Shown: positions 19,696 through 30,859 of the stretch, in pieces
Layout: each line of letters begins with the position of its first letter
How positions within the stretch are numbered: position 1 is the stretch's first letter
NCBI GenBank assembly: GCA_000310025.1
Contig: FN648677.1
Coordinates: forward strand, 4,457 to 41,239
DNA length: 36,783 nucleotides
Direction of reading: 5' to 3'
Origin: Ectocarpus siliculosus
Lineage: Eukaryota; Sar; Phaeophyceae; Ectocarpales; Ectocarpaceae
Translations under genes and position numbers: made by a program
Notes under the pieces: model-generated
Told to the model about the DNA's origin: nothing
Database searches by the model: none
The model's input: the letters and a program-made list of their open reading frames with translations, nothing else

Positions 19696-20785
19696 GCCAC
19701 GGGCGGTGCGGCTACTCTGTAGAGGTGTGGAAGACCGAACTCATAGCTATCGGTGGCGACCCCGTCGTAAGCGATAGTGCAGCCCCGCTGCCAAACAAAA
19801 ATGACGCCAAGTAGATTGCCAGCGCGAGCGACCCGCATCCTTAGTTGCGGGAGGCACGTGTGCACGACCTAACCCTCACGTCAATTTTCGACCTGCGCGA
19901 CGCAAGCATGCGTTGTGCCCGACTACGCAATCGTATTTTACCGGCGAGACGCGGTCGAGATCGATAAGACCCACGAACCCGTCGGGAGCCGTCGGCAGTT
20001 TTAAAATCACCTGACTGGCCTGGAATCTGTTAGCTTAGATATTTCGTCGAAATAATTAACCCAATTCGCTGGCCCCTAAAGATCTCGTGGAGGACATCAA
20101 CATGGTGGACAGTAGTGGATGTAGGTCCTCGCCTGACGCGATTTCGATCAAATCAAATTTTCCGGTTTTCATGGTTCAGCTGGAAAGTCCAGTTTTCTAC
20201 AGTGAGGCCAACTTACCACTTTCACTTGACAGCAGAACGCCATGGAGAACACGCTTGATATCGCCATGTAGTGGTTCCCCGATCGTCCTGGGGAGGTTTA
20301 CATGGCCGAATTTAGTGATAACTTTCTTCTCACGTTGTAGGGACCGAGCCATGTGTGGAGTAGCGTACTAGCGATGTTCAAAAATCGAAATAAAAACGGT
20401 GTGGTAAATGGCGGTTGGTCGGAATTCATACCGATTCATTTTAAAATTTGGATATATTTGAAGGAAAAAGCTGTAAATCGAGATCTGCCGGCTGTGTGTC
20501 CAAAAATGCTTTGTTTTTCTTTTCGGTCTTCGATTGGTTGTTACCGATGCGCCCGCGGTGTAGAAAAGTCATCAACGGGTCGAGCCTGAATCCCTTTTTT
20601 TGGGTCGAAGGACCAGCCGAAGTCACATACTTTTTTCAAAGGCATTTCTTGTTCCTTAGGACTGTCGCATCCTCCTGGTTCTCTTCTTTCTCAAGTACTT
20701 CGTATGTATGTCTTGATTTCTGCCTTTCATCTCCGAGGACAATCTGCTTCTCGAAGAGGGCCTTCAAACCCGTACAGCGGACAGC
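19696..20785. other. No assigned gene; holds a dispersed repeat
   Basis: No gene is supported. It contains the second, inverted copy of the dispersed 70-bp segment (20575-20646). Frames on both strands are short or low complexity. Confidence 0.35.
20575..20646 (-). repeat. Dispersed 70-bp segment, copy 2
   Basis: The reverse complement reads GACTTCGGCTGGTCCTTC, about 20 variable bases and then GGCTCGACCCG, matching 6761-6835. Confidence 0.65.
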
Positions 20786-21643
20786 ATGTGCTTGTCCGCG
20801 TCTTTGCCAGAAGTAAGTCCAGTACAGCACATAGAGCAGCAGGGCAGGGGCGCGGGGGGCGCGGCAAAAATATCCACTCTGCCCCCTACAATGCAGTGTT
20901 CAGCTAGACAGGAGGTGGGAGCACTGCAAGAGCAACAGTCAGTGCGGTCTTTCTTACTAGAAGCGATCCCCCAGCTACCCCTTGTTTTTAATGTTGGCAC
21001 CGAGGTTGAGCTGTGTTTCTTAGCCCATTTTAATATTTATCCTAAGAACTTGAGCCGTTTTTCTTTACGGAATTTCATCTCACCTACGGGCACTATCTGT
21101 AGCACAGATCTTCGGAGAATTCCTCAAATAGGATGTGGTTGTGAAGATGTACCAAATACCTCCCTGGTCTCCGACCAATTCACCAAAGCCAACCCTACCC
21201 CTGTACCCTTGACACCCGTGTTCTACTCGTCTCAAGTTTTGCTGAAGACGGGAATAGTTCAAGCAGCACACCAGCAACCCCAACTGAGTATAATTTGTCG
21301 TTGTTCCATTAAACTTAACCAGCATAGACCAGAGCAATACCCCGCATATACACAGCTAACATCTTCAGAACGGGAAAAGTGTACTGCTCAGTCGAGAAGC
21401 TTACCTATTTTGTCGAGGGAACCGAGAGTCAAAACACCGCCCGGCCAGGACGGGGTAGACTTTCTGATGTCCGCCTCGTCAGGTGTGATGGCATGCGGAC
21501 ATCCCTTGTCCTGCTCGGTTTTCGTGCAAGAAACAACACCCGACAACCCACCGTTACAGCACGATCGGTGCATCTGCCCAGGCGTGGCGTACGAGTGTAT
21601 TGCTAGCGTACAGCTCGACGAGGAAAAACGTCGTGAAACATGA
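20786..21643 (+). CDS. Hypothetical 285-codon open frame
   Basis: This is the longest uninterrupted plus-strand frame in the window that is not explained by a transposon. It starts with ATG and ends TGA. The predicted peptide has no recognisable domain, no signal peptide and no obvious repeats. It is cysteine-containing with mixed composition. At this base composition a chance frame of 285 codons somewhere in 37 kb is unlikely but possible. There are no neighbours to give context. It could be a real gene, a transposon accessory ORF or a chance frame. Confidence 0.25.
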   Translation: MCLSASLPEVSPVQHIEQQGRGAGGAAKISTLPPTMQCSARQEVGALQEQQSVRSFLLEAIPQLPLVFNVGTEVELCFLAHFNIYPKNLSRFSLRNFISPTGTICSTDLRRIPQIGCGCEDVPNTSLVSDQFTKANPTPVPLTPVFYSSQVLLKTGIVQAAHQQPQLSIICRCSIKLNQHRPEQYPAYTQLTSSEREKCTAQSRSLPILSREPRVKTPPGQDGVDFLMSASSGVMACGHPLSCSVFVQETTPDNPPLQHDRCICPGVAYECIASVQLDEEKRRET

Positions 21644-22296
21644 CGTGTTTTTTGTGCACCTCCTACTTCGAGCGACGGGTGGTGCTGGCATCGACACAAC
21701 AAATTTCGTAACTCGGTTCGGAAATCGTCTGATGCATCCCCATGTGCGGCGTATCAATAAAACGAACTACTGTAGGGCCTAGTATTGCCCCTCCGCCCCC
21801 CAATGGGGTTAGGGCAGCAAAAGCATGACGGATGATGGTGAAGGTCTGGTAGGAAGGTGAGTAAAACAAGAAGAACAAGTACGACCCGTACCCTTTTACT
21901 CTGTATATGTGCGACACCCGAATATTAAATTCTATCATGTAGACTTGAGAGAACAGCCGATAATTTTCTACTGTACAACTTCTTGCGAAGTCCAGACCTC
22001 GTTTTTTGTACTCTTTTTCAGAGGCACTATAGTGTGACGCCACGTGCGTGGTCGTTTTGGCGTTCACACCTGCAGGAATTCACTCGACGCCCGCGCAGTT
22101 CCACCAAACTTCATTGCCAAGCAAACCTCTTTCCAACATATTGTGAGCCATCGACTGAAGATGTGTTGCTACAGAAGTATCTGGCTCGTTCGTCTGTCGC
22201 GCCCGAAGACCAAGAAAGAGGCACACCACATTTGACTTTTTGCTGGCTCTTGTGACAAGATTTGAGGACACACGTCACATCGACCACCACCCTGTC
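21644..22296. other. No assigned gene
   Basis: Only short overlapping frames are present and no domain is recognised. Confidence 0.35.
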
Positions 22297-23318
22297 TCAG
22301 AATACGCGGTTGCAAACGTCGATGGTGACGAATCCGTTTACATACGCCCGACCTCTGTTGTAGGCTGACTTCGGGCTTTCGTGCTTCCGAGTAGTTGTGT
22401 ATCTGGTTGTCGTTTGAAAACGTGTCCAACTACCCTCGCAACAGAGAGCACGTGTTGCGGAGTGCTGTGCCACAATGAGAAAAATGTGTGTGTGTGTGTG
22501 TGCAAACCAGCCTCTTCCTACCCTCCGCCTGCCGTTTCGTTTGCCAGATATTTGGGGTCCCTCTGGCGCACACACACGATTGTTTGTGTCGTTTGCAGTG
22601 GGCATGAAGCCAACGGGGTGTCTCATGGGGAGCTCGGTCAACCAGCAGCTGTTCCAAGTACCGCTATTTATGGCAGAAGAATGTTGCAAGAACATTCCGA
22701 GTTGTGCAACTTTTCTTGCAACTTTCCCCATGTACGCGCCGTATGGGAGAGAAACGTTGCGCAACAAGTTTCGGATTTTTTTTCTCGGTTTTGAAACTTT
22801 TTCTAGGAACAACAAAGATGCAAACCTGGAGGAAACGGTCTGCAACTGGTTTCGCGACGAAGGTGCACAAAAACCGTTGGGCGTAACTTCCGCACATGTA
22901 CGTCGAGCTGCTACCGCGGTGCATCGGTACCACGCACGCAGACCCTCCAGCTTCGATTGTGGGAAGGCCGTTACCACCGATATCTCGACGAACGCTTAAC
23001 GAGCTGCCTCGTCAATGGCATCTGGAAGGATATAATGCGAAGGTGTGGAGTCTTGAGGTGCCGAATACGGCGGGAAAAATGTTCGTGCTGTGCACAACCG
23101 TCAACGGTCGCGGGTTTGGTTATTCACCGAAGTCTTTCGGAAGGAGAAAGCAACAGCAACAGCAAAAGCAAGCCCACTCGGCGGCAGATAGCCCTCTTTT
23201 TCATCTTTCATGCCCAAGGTTTGGTGCCGTGGGGCATCCTCCGCGTCGAGATATTTTCATCGACCCTACAGAGAAATTCCCACGTCAGAAAGCGGTTGAT
23301 TCGATTTTCCAGCAATAG
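22297..23318. other. Unresolved overlapping open frames on both strands
   Basis: A minus-strand frame (22297-22977, 226 codons) overlaps plus-strand frames 22475-22999 (174 codons) and 22896-23318 (140 codons). The plus frames could be one protein broken by a frameshift near 22960: the first has NLEETVCNWFRDEG, the second GYNAKVWSLEVPNTAGK and VNGRGFGYSPKSFG, then a glutamine run from a CAA/CAG-rich stretch at 23150-23172. I recognise no family and cannot decide the strand. A (GT)n tract lies at 22485-22502. Confidence 0.25.
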
Positions 23319-24149
23319 CTGTTCACAGGAGGAGGCCACAGCAACAGCAATGCCACCCCGACGAAGCTAGCTATACCTAGCATCTTTCTGGTACCAGGTT
23401 AGATGCCTTGGGATATCGTGAGTGTTGTACGAAAATATGACAAGACTACTTTTTTCCCACACGCTCTGACCGTAGTTTTCGCAGTGTGATGTGAAAGGCG
23501 TATGCCTGCTTCTCGCTTTTGGTAAAAAAGAAAACGAACAGGCCTCTGCATTCCGCCAGTCCCGGCAGAAAACGTTCTGTCTTATAAGCGAGCACCAAAT
23601 ATTACATTGACAAACGTTCCCGACCAATAGTTTCACATAGACTGCTTTGCTTTCAACACTTTGCTGCCGTAGAAAGCAATGTATAGAGATCAATATCTCG
23701 CATAGGAAAAATACCAGTTCCTCGAGATCAAGTGGACTTCGGTCCTCTGGGTGGTAAAAAAGCAATTTTAACCAATATTTGACCTTTAAAAACTCCCTAA
23801 ATAGCTTGCGACAGTGGAAAACCAAGTCGAGTGCCTGAGGTGTACGACATGATGCAAACGCGCAGGCGGAAGTGGGCAGCACCAAAAACCGTTAACGCCC
23901 GGCGATATGCATATAGAGGTGAGGAACCACAAATGTATGTGTGCGTAAAGCTGCGGAACCCTCGTCCAAATGAGGAATTCATCTGTGTTCTGAGGAGCCC
24001 TCGTGTCAGTTACCCCAATCCAACGATGCATCCAGTCACTCACGTAGCTGTTGCGAGGGAGTTAAGTCCGGGAGTCACCTTCAGTGGCTCCACCTTCGCC
24101 GGAGGGTCCCCCCGGAGCGCCCGACGAAATGCGCCGAACCGGCTTCTAA
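23319..24149. other. No assigned gene; upstream flank of the retroelement
   Basis: The minus-strand frame 23367-23885 (172 codons) and the plus-strand frame 23831-24208 (125 codons) have no recognised domain. The 5' end repeat expected for the retroelement that follows was not found here by eye. Confidence 0.3.
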
Positions 24150-25129
24150 GGATCTCTTTCAGACGCGTTACACCCGCCGACGACAAGCCGTTTCCCGCGG
24201 CCTGTTGAACCGCGTGATTCAGAGCTACCTTGCGCTGGACCTCCCCTTTTTCGGTACCATAGACATAATGGGCCCTCGAGACATTGCCCGAGTCACCGCT
24301 TCATCATGAACGTCCACGGGTAATTCTTCGTTGCTGTGTTGCGGCGGTCGGTCGTTTGGGCGTCCCTGTGACATTCGTGTTTGTCGCTTGATGCAGTGGG
24401 AGACCAAGTTCACGGGGTTGTTGGAGCTCGTGCCGGACCTAGCGAGGGCCATGTCTGTGAGGCCGCTGGTTTGCGCGGATCTCATCGGCCGGGTACACAA
24501 ATAGGTGGTGGCTTTGGAGCGACTCTACACGTCAGTCACTCCTATTTCAAGCAGGAGAGACCGTTTACGGCGATTCTCCTAGGAGTTATCGAGGAGGCAC
24601 AGGGCTCGCAGGACCTGGTGGTAGGCTGTGTTGCTCTACACAATGAGTTGTCGTCCTCCGCCCAGAAAAATCGGGCGATCGACCGGGAGACGGTACGGAA
24701 GCAACTCAAAGAGGCGCGCCTTCGAGCGGACCTCTCGAAGAACCACCCTGCATTGATCGGGGGAGGCATGGCTGGGGTCGGGGGCGGTTACGGAGCCCAC
24801 GGAATACACCCTTAAGCCCTAGCACGGGCGTTTAACGCTGCAGCGCGATTTTCGCAGGGGCCACCGGCCTTCGCGATGCACGCCCAGTCCATGTTCGGCG
24901 GGCAAGGCACTATGGACCGTCACCATACAGGGGCGGTGGACGCGGATCACGAGACGGAAGGCAGGGCGGTCGTAATGGGCGCGGGGGTGGTAGAGGAGTC
25001 GGAGCCCCGGCTTGCGGGAGGTGCTCCGCGGCCGGAAGGCCGGCCAACCACTCTTATCGTGCGTGCCTTCAGCAGCATTGTTTCAAATGCGGCCAATATG
25101 GCCATGTTCAGCGTTTCTGCCCGAACTAG
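24150..25129 (+). pseudogene. Retroelement Gag, zinc-knuckle type
   Basis: Gag packages the retroelement RNA. The C-terminal part (24836-25129, codons starting at 24836) has an RG-rich tract (YRGGGRGSRDGRQGGRNGRG) and then two CCHC-like clusters. The first is CGRC with a distant HSYRAC. The second is CFKCGQYGHVQRFC at 25079-25120, a textbook C-x2-C-x4-H-x4-C knuckle. It ends at TAG 25127-25129. Upstream, a helical, charged stretch (LHNELSSSAQKNRAIDRET) lies in another frame, closed by TAA at 24816 and resuming as ALARAFNAAARFSQG. At least two frameshifts and one stop are therefore needed. The N-terminus is uncertain; 24150 is where Gag-like frames begin (YTRRRQAVSRGLLNRVIQ). Confidence 0.7.
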
Positions 25130-25925
25130 TTGACGTTTGCATAAGGTACCCCACGGGAGGTGGGTTGTAGGGCCGTTGGTGAGCAAATGGGTAGCATAAG
25201 TAGGAGGGTGCCCGCACGTACAGTGGCAGTGTTTTCGGTCTGCATCGTACACGGGGTACAGCACCAGGACGTAGACAAGGGTACTGGAGGAGAACAACAC
25301 CTCGTTTTTTGGGTGAGCGTTCAACTAACGAATAAAAAATAAAAAGAGAACATGTGTACAATCAATGAAACGTGGGCAACATATGGAGTGCCACCGGAGC
25401 GGCGGGACGGCCGGTCCGGCGAAGGGACAAACTAACGCACACAACGAATATTGGAGCGACGCGTGGTCGGCGTTTTTTCGTTTGCACGGAGACTTGCAGC
25501 ACGCATTTGGCGCACAACACAAATTTTATAGCAAATATAAAACGAACTCACGCGCTTGCTCGGTCAAACGTGTTTGCACCGCTGCACCGTGCCCTTTCTT
25601 GGCTTGGACTTCGGTCGACAAAAGGGTGATTTGGCTCGCTAGATTATTTTCGCTATGTAAGAACGTACACATGCACGCATGTGTAGAAGGACAGACACGA
25701 ACAGTACCTCGTGAAGGCCTTTGAGACCACAGTCCTCGTGTTGCACCATGACCCAGGTTGGAGAGGGAGCAGATGATTTTCTGCGCGAGCGCACACGACG
25801 AGTAGCGAAAATCCGTACAGGCTCTGTTGGGAAAAATGGAGCGAGCGAGCAAAATGTCCAGCGCCCAGATGTCGACCTCAGTCCAGACGTTTTGATGAAG
25901 GAGCAGCCCGGGGTGACACGCACAA
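25130..25925 (+). other. Gag-pol gap of the retroelement
   Basis: No conserved domain is visible. Short frames such as the one at 25365-25724 are open. The gap probably holds the decayed N-terminus of the polymerase protein. AATAAAAAATAAAA lies at about 25331. Confidence 0.35.
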
Positions 25926-28112
25926 GCGCCAGTGTGGAGGCAGGGCGATTTTGTTCCCGGTCACCTCAAGTACCACGTGGCGTTTTGGGAAAAAGTTTGT
26001 TTTTCGTGTGTACGCCTGACAAAGGCGATGTATCTAAGAGGGTATTGGCCCGAAGACAGAAGGATCGTTTCAAGGCAAGGAGTACAGAGGCTCAGAAATG
26101 ACAACTGTCGAACTGCCCAACCATGTACCCGAGGCGTTCGAAGTTTTCGTGGACGAGCACGTGAGGGTTACACGGGAAATTGGGGGTGGTAGTGCCGTCG
26201 GAGACGGTGGCAGATACCTCGAAATACCCTAAGCCACACGCGCGCTGGTTGAACCTTACGGGCAACCAGTACCCTCTCAAGATGGATGCCGTAGGAGAAG
26301 TGGCTCAGTGCACATGGCCAGGAGCTTTTCAGATGACAGCGGATCACAAGTCAGGTTTCCATCACGTACCACTCGATAAGGCATCGTGTCATTACTTCGT
26401 TTTTGCGTGGCGAGGCAGGTATAACGTAATTACGGCACTGTGTTTTGGTTGGTGCTCGTCTCTTTACAAATACCACTCACTTTCGGCGGTCGTTTCAAGA
26501 TACCTTCGCAAAAAAGGGACCCCGCTGCTCACGTGGATAGACGGTTTCTACTTCACGAATTTAAGAGCGACACGGGAGCTCTACCCGGCGATTCAGGCAA
26601 AGGCGGCGACGGTAACCGCGTACGTGGTGATGAAGGTATTCTACAAGGCAGGGTACTTTATGTCGATCGACAAGTCCGAATTGGAGGCTACGACCTGTTT
26701 GATCTTTTTGGGGGTTGTATGCGACTCGATCGAGAAACATTTCTTCATCCCGGAGTCGAAGCTCGATAAGTTGGAAGCGATATCAGTCGAGGCACTAGAG
26801 CAGGAGGTCATTTGTTTCGGACGCTAGAGAAGCTGGCAGGCAAGTGTACAAGCATGTCGGTGGCGTGCCCCGCCCCAGCGTTGTATACGCATCACATGTA
26901 CCAGGCCATAGGCAAGCATCAACGGGGAGGGGGCCGAGAGCAGAACACGGAGATCGCCGTGACGAGGAATTGCGGATTGCGTCCTGAGATAGAGAACTGG
27001 ATGGAAGTGCGAAAGGCGATCAACGGGGCATCGTGGTACAAGGCGGTGCACCAGACTTTGCACATCGAGGGAGCCTCAGACGTCTCATCGCGAGGATGGG
27101 GAGGTCTCTTGTCCAGGCGAGGAAGTGTTGAGAGCAGCGGGAGATTTTCCGGATGTGTAGTCCACGAGGCACATCAACGAGCAAGAAGCGTACGCGTTGA
27201 AGCAGACGTTGGTGTGGTACTGTAAGGAGCGGCCGAAACGCGGCCCAAACAAGTCCAGGGGTCGACGTTGGTGATAGAGGTAGACAACGAGGCGCTTTTG
27301 TACGCGGCGAAGAGAGAAGATCGACGAATTCCTGTTTGCACAAAGTACTCACCGAGTTGGTTTGGCTGCAAGCGAACGAGGACTTCACCCTGAGGTTGCA
27401 GTGGGTGTGCTCGCGCGACAACGCCCAAGCGGACGACTTGTCAAGACCAGACGCGGATTCGTATGTAAGGTTGCAGGAGGCGAGTGTTGCGGAGTTGTGG
27501 AAGTGGTCGGGCCGACGTTTTGACATGGATTGGATGGCGACAAAAGCTTCCGCGCAGTGGGTACCAGGAAGTGGGAACAAGCTGCCTTTCTATTCTCGTT
27601 TTCACGTGGAGGGAGGTGCAGGGACGGACGTGCTTTGTTATGATTTACGATACATGCCAGGTTCACAAACGCCGTGTTTCGGTTTCTGCTTTCCGCCCAC
27701 AGCTATGGTGGGTGTGATATTGCAACGAATGGCAGAATGCAAGGCGCAGGCAGTGTTATTAGTACCAGACCGGCAGCAGGCGTGGTACCCAATGTTGGCA
27801 GACGCGACAGTGCGAGCGGTTCAGGCAAATACAGCTTCGATGGAGAGTCGATGCGCGACAATGCACTGGTACACGCGATTCTTACGATCGCAGAAGACTG
27901 GGCGAGCGGTGGAGATGGGGGAAACGCAACCGAGGGACGTGGTGCACTATTTGTGTTGGTTAGACTCATGCGGCAAAAGGAGGCGAACGGTAGTCCATGT
28001 ACGGGACTGCACAACCGTAGGTACGACGAGTTTAGAGGAGTGTTCCACGGAGAAAGGAACATGTACGAAAAGATACGCACACGATTCGTTGCGAACTGAT
28101 CATGTCTCGTAG
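25926..28112 (+). pseudogene. Reverse transcriptase and RNase H of the retroelement
   Basis: This protein would copy element RNA into DNA. An N-terminal helix block (HLKYHVAFWEKV, LRGYWPEDR) is followed in another frame by VFVDEHV and then GVVVPSETV, WLNLTGNQYPLKMD, the motif-A region ADHKSGFHHVPL and the motif-C region TWIDGFYF (26534-26545). Motif C should be two adjacent aspartates; here the second is Gly. RNase H follows: LAGKCTSMSVACPAPALY, then ASDVSSRGWGG (first Asp, 27079), NEQEAYAL in another frame (Glu), VIEVDNEALL (Asp, about 27283) and RDNAQADDLSR (last Asp). All four acidic residues survive, but in three frames. The conserved DIRS-type tail (MDWMATKAS to FPPTAMVGVILQRM) is intact at 27336-28112. 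Several frameshifts make it a pseudogene. Confidence 0.82.
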
Positions 28113-29019
28113 TTAGCCGAAGCTTGTGAGAAGGAGATGGGTTGTACTCATGACTGGAATAGCCAAAGACGGACAGGAAATCCGGTAAGAAGTGAGCTAG
28201 TAACACAGTACATGCGGTTCACGACACGACAGCAGAAGAAGGCACGTGTACTGGTCAAGCAAGCGCCGGCAATCCTGCGCAGTCATTTACATCAGATGGT
28301 AGTCCCGATGAGAATTGAGATTGACTATGCCACATCGAAGGTGAAGAAAGTAAGCTTGGCAAGGGACGTGGCGTTTTTTATGGTAGCTTTCAATACTACC
28401 AAACGGGGCGATGAGCTAGTGAGCACACTCATTCAGCGCATTATGAGATTGCCAAATAAGAGCTGCTTGATGTTCAGTTCCCAGTGGGGCAGGACGCAGA
28501 GGGACGGAGCAGACCACGTGGTAACGGTAGAGTACGACTTCGAATGTTTGCCCTTGTGTCCAGTAAGAGCGATAGAGCGATACGTGAAGGTTGGCAAGTT
28601 CATGGGTTGGGATATGACCTCCGGGTATTTGTTCTCGGCGATATCGGAGGAGAAGAGGAGTGGACACCCGAAGAGAAAGACGAAGCCGGTCACGGCTAGT
28701 TACATGACCGCAGCATTGAAGGATACGCCAAGGAGTCGGGGCTCGAGCAGGAGTTTTCAATGCGTGCGTTAGGGCGGGAGGCGCCATTTCGAGGGCTTCG
28801 GCAGGAGAGTCCATGTCGGCTATCATGCAAGGAGCTTACTGGGAGAACCCGAAGACGGCGTGGAGGTAAATGAGACTTATGGAAGTGGTAGCGCCTGGAT
28901 CGGGGACCGAAGGGGTGATTGAGGGAGTTGCGGAGGAGCAGAAAAGACAATTGAACGAGTTTCCCTTGAGCGAGAAGAGCCGTTCATTGGCGGCGTTTGG
29001 AAACAAGCCTCTATTGTAA
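28113..29019 (+). pseudogene. Tyrosine recombinase of the retroelement
   Basis: This enzyme would integrate the element without target duplication. The core at 28137-28772 has ARDVAFFMVAFNTTKRGDELV with the first catalytic Arg at 28404-28406, then CPVRAIERYV. The second box reads RAGGAISRASAGESM from 28771, one base out of frame with the upstream part. The expected H-x-x-R appears as R-A-L-R, so its His seems changed. The codon 32 positions after the box Arg, where the nucleophilic Tyr is expected (the related minus-strand recombinase at 2127-2597 has Tyr121 there), is TAA (28867-28869). The same frame then stays open to TAA at 29017-29019. A 12-bp A run follows. The copy cannot make an active recombinase. 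Confidence 0.78.
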
Positions 29020-29094
29020 AAAAAAAAAAGGTGAATATAGTATGGGATAATATCCTTTAAATTGAGATTGGAAGGAAAGAAGGAGATTGGGGTG

Positions 29095-29180
29095 GTGTCT
29101 TCACCAGCCGCGGGGGGTGAGGACACTGTCTCATCCCACACTATATGGTAAGAACAAACCGTCACGAAGATACTAATGTA
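29095..29180 (+). repeat. Hairpin-bearing end repeat, copy 1
   Basis: It starts GTGTCTTCACC, has a GC-rich loop and then GGTGAGGACAC, followed by CCCACACTA and AACCGTCACGAAGATA. The first two parts form an 11-bp stem with one G-T pair. It is repeated at 29461-29548. Confidence 0.85.
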
Positions 29181-29460
29181 TTCTGAGGAACGGATCTGGG
29201 AATGTTCTCAACAATTTCCAGAACCGTGCACAGACAAAAGAACGGATATCAGAGAAAGCAATTGCACCATCGCTTATTTTGTGCGACCGAGTGCCGACAC
29301 GGGAAACAGGAGGCAAGAGGGAGAAAGTTAAAACACCGCCCACCCTCCCCACAAACGTTTGTTCTTCAAATAACGTCGAATAAAGTAGCGTCGATGAGTG
29401 GGGTTGTCAAATGAGCACTGAACCTAAGATACACTCATCGACGAACACTTTTCACGACGG
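29181..29460 (+). other. Spacer between the end repeats
   Basis: This 280-bp segment would be A2 if the element has split direct repeats, with A1 upstream of Gag. I could not find the A1 partner by eye. No ORF of note is present. Confidence 0.4.
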
Positions 29461-29548
29461 GTGTCTTCACCAGCCCAGCGGGAGGTGAGGACACTGTCTT
29501 ATCCCACACTAAATGGGAAGAATAAACCGTCACGAAGATATTGATGTA
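29461..29548 (+). repeat. Hairpin-bearing end repeat, copy 2
   Basis: This is the second copy of the 29095-29180 repeat, with about ten differences and a two-base longer loop. It probably marks the 3' end of the retroelement. Confidence 0.85.
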
Positions 29549-29948
29549 AGTTCATACAGGAGGGCTGAATCGGTAATCAACAACTGCACGAGTACATACG
29601 GTATGCGCGACAATAGATAAAGATCGTGCCCACCATGTGGTACGTCCAGCAATCCACAACCTTCAAGATCGTTCTTTGTTATCCGAGTAACGTTCCCGGT
29701 AGTCCCGCCGAAAGCTGCGACCGGTGCACACGTACACACGTTCATACACCCCCCCTATCATCGAACACAAGTAAACGTTCCAACATCACCATATGTGATG
29801 CCATGGTGTCTGTCACCGACGGACGACACGCCACTACCGACGAGGACGACGAACGCAGGCGAGTACCAACTGTGTGCCATATTGTGGCAAAGATCGTAAG
29901 CATTCAGGAAATATGACAGATTGTCTGTTTTTGTTTGTTTTTTCAATA
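29549..29948. other. No assigned gene
   Basis: Short frames only, with no recognisable domain. The stretch separates the retroelement from a solo terminal-repeat relative. Confidence 0.35.
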
Positions 29949-30215
29949 TTTTGCTAAGCTGCGCCACCGCACTGGGCGGCAGTTGCTGTCCTTCCGTTTC
30001 TTCACGCGCTCTGTGGCTCCCACGCCTTACTCAACAAGCTACAGTGCTGCGAGTTCTCGTGCACAAAATGGCATCAAAGACGAATTTGTTTCGACACCCG
30101 TGACCCCGGGTTTCCCGACAGATAAAGAAGCCTAATCTACATGGTTCGTTTCAATAGTAACCTCAGGTTATTCTCTCTGCTCCACCACTATCCTTTCCTT
30201 TTCTTTGTTCGAACC
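29949..30215 (+). repeat. Diverged solo relative of repeat B
   Basis: It shares with repeat B (1585-1854) the order TTTTGCTAAGCTGC, GGCGGC, TTGCTGTCCTTCCGTT, CTTCACGCGCTCTGT, GTGACCC-GGGTTTCC and a TTATTCTCTCTGCT block. Identity is perhaps two thirds by eye. It is in the same orientation as the B copies, opposite to what the neighbouring plus-strand retroelement would need, so it is probably an independent remnant. Confidence 0.65.
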
Positions 30216-30307
30216 AAGGCACATTGGTGGCGAATAGCAGAACATTCGGCAGCGACTACAGCACCCAGTATTCGACCCAACGCGCGTGATGCTTCCACTA
30301 CGCCTGG

Positions 30308-30357
30308 CTGTTGTTGTTGTTGTTGTTTCTGCTGCTGCTGCTGCTGTTTTTGTTGTT
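30308..30357 (+). repeat. TTG/CTG trinucleotide microsatellite
   Basis: A CTG(TTG)n tract passes into (CTG)n and back to TTG over about 50 bp. Confidence 0.9.
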
Positions 30358-30577
30358 AGCGTACGTGTTCGTGTTGTCTTGACGTTAACCGCTGACGTCA
30401 TCCGTCCGCACTGATCCGCTTCACTCGGTCGATTGCCGTGTTCACCAATTAACTTACTATACACGATCCGCTTCCAACCTTTCTTAGCGTGCGTGCACAT
30501 GGATCTAAACCAAGTTGCGATTTATCCGGAAAAATAATTGAACCGTTCTTCTCCGCAGTAATACGGCAGTACATAGA

Positions 30578-30594
30578 GTTAGGGTTAGGGTAAG
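30578..30594 (+). repeat. Short TTAGGG-like tract
   Basis: GTTAGGGTTAGGGTAAG contains two TTAGGG units. It is too short to be more than an interstitial trace or chance. Confidence 0.4.
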
Positions 30595-30859
30595 TACTTC
30601 TGTACAGACTGCATGTCTGTCGGCGACAACCATTTCATGCCCACGAAACCAACCTTATCGCAGTCACCCCCACATGATTTCCGCTAGATAATCGAGAAAT
30701 TATTTGCCTTTGAAAAACATACCCAGTCACCCCGTTCTGTGTTCCTCGCCACCGACCAACACCACATACGCAGGCAGAAGACGCGGAAGCGGGATCGCAT
30801 CGACTACACTCGCAACAACCTGCCATCAACGACAGATAACGTCGAACGCACTCCCGTAC

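Larger units (their letters stand above)
24150..29548 (+). mobile_element. Decayed DIRS/Ngaro-type retroelement
   Basis: Gag with zinc knuckles, reverse transcriptase, RNase H and a tyrosine recombinase follow one another on the plus strand. This set and order are found only in tyrosine-recombinase retrotransposons (DIRS, PAT, Ngaro). A repeated 86-88 bp end sequence lies after the recombinase (29095-29180 and 29461-29548). Every coding part carries frameshifts or stops, so the copy is dead. The 5' boundary is approximate because the first end repeat was not found. Confidence 0.8.

Noticed and set aside
30203-30222. GTTCGAACC resembling a tRNA T-loop
   Set aside because: No acceptor stem, D-arm or anticodon arm can be formed around it.
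30578-30594. Telomere-like TTAGGG units as a sign of a chromosome end
   Set aside because: There are only two units in the middle of transposon-rich DNA, so they carry no positional meaning.
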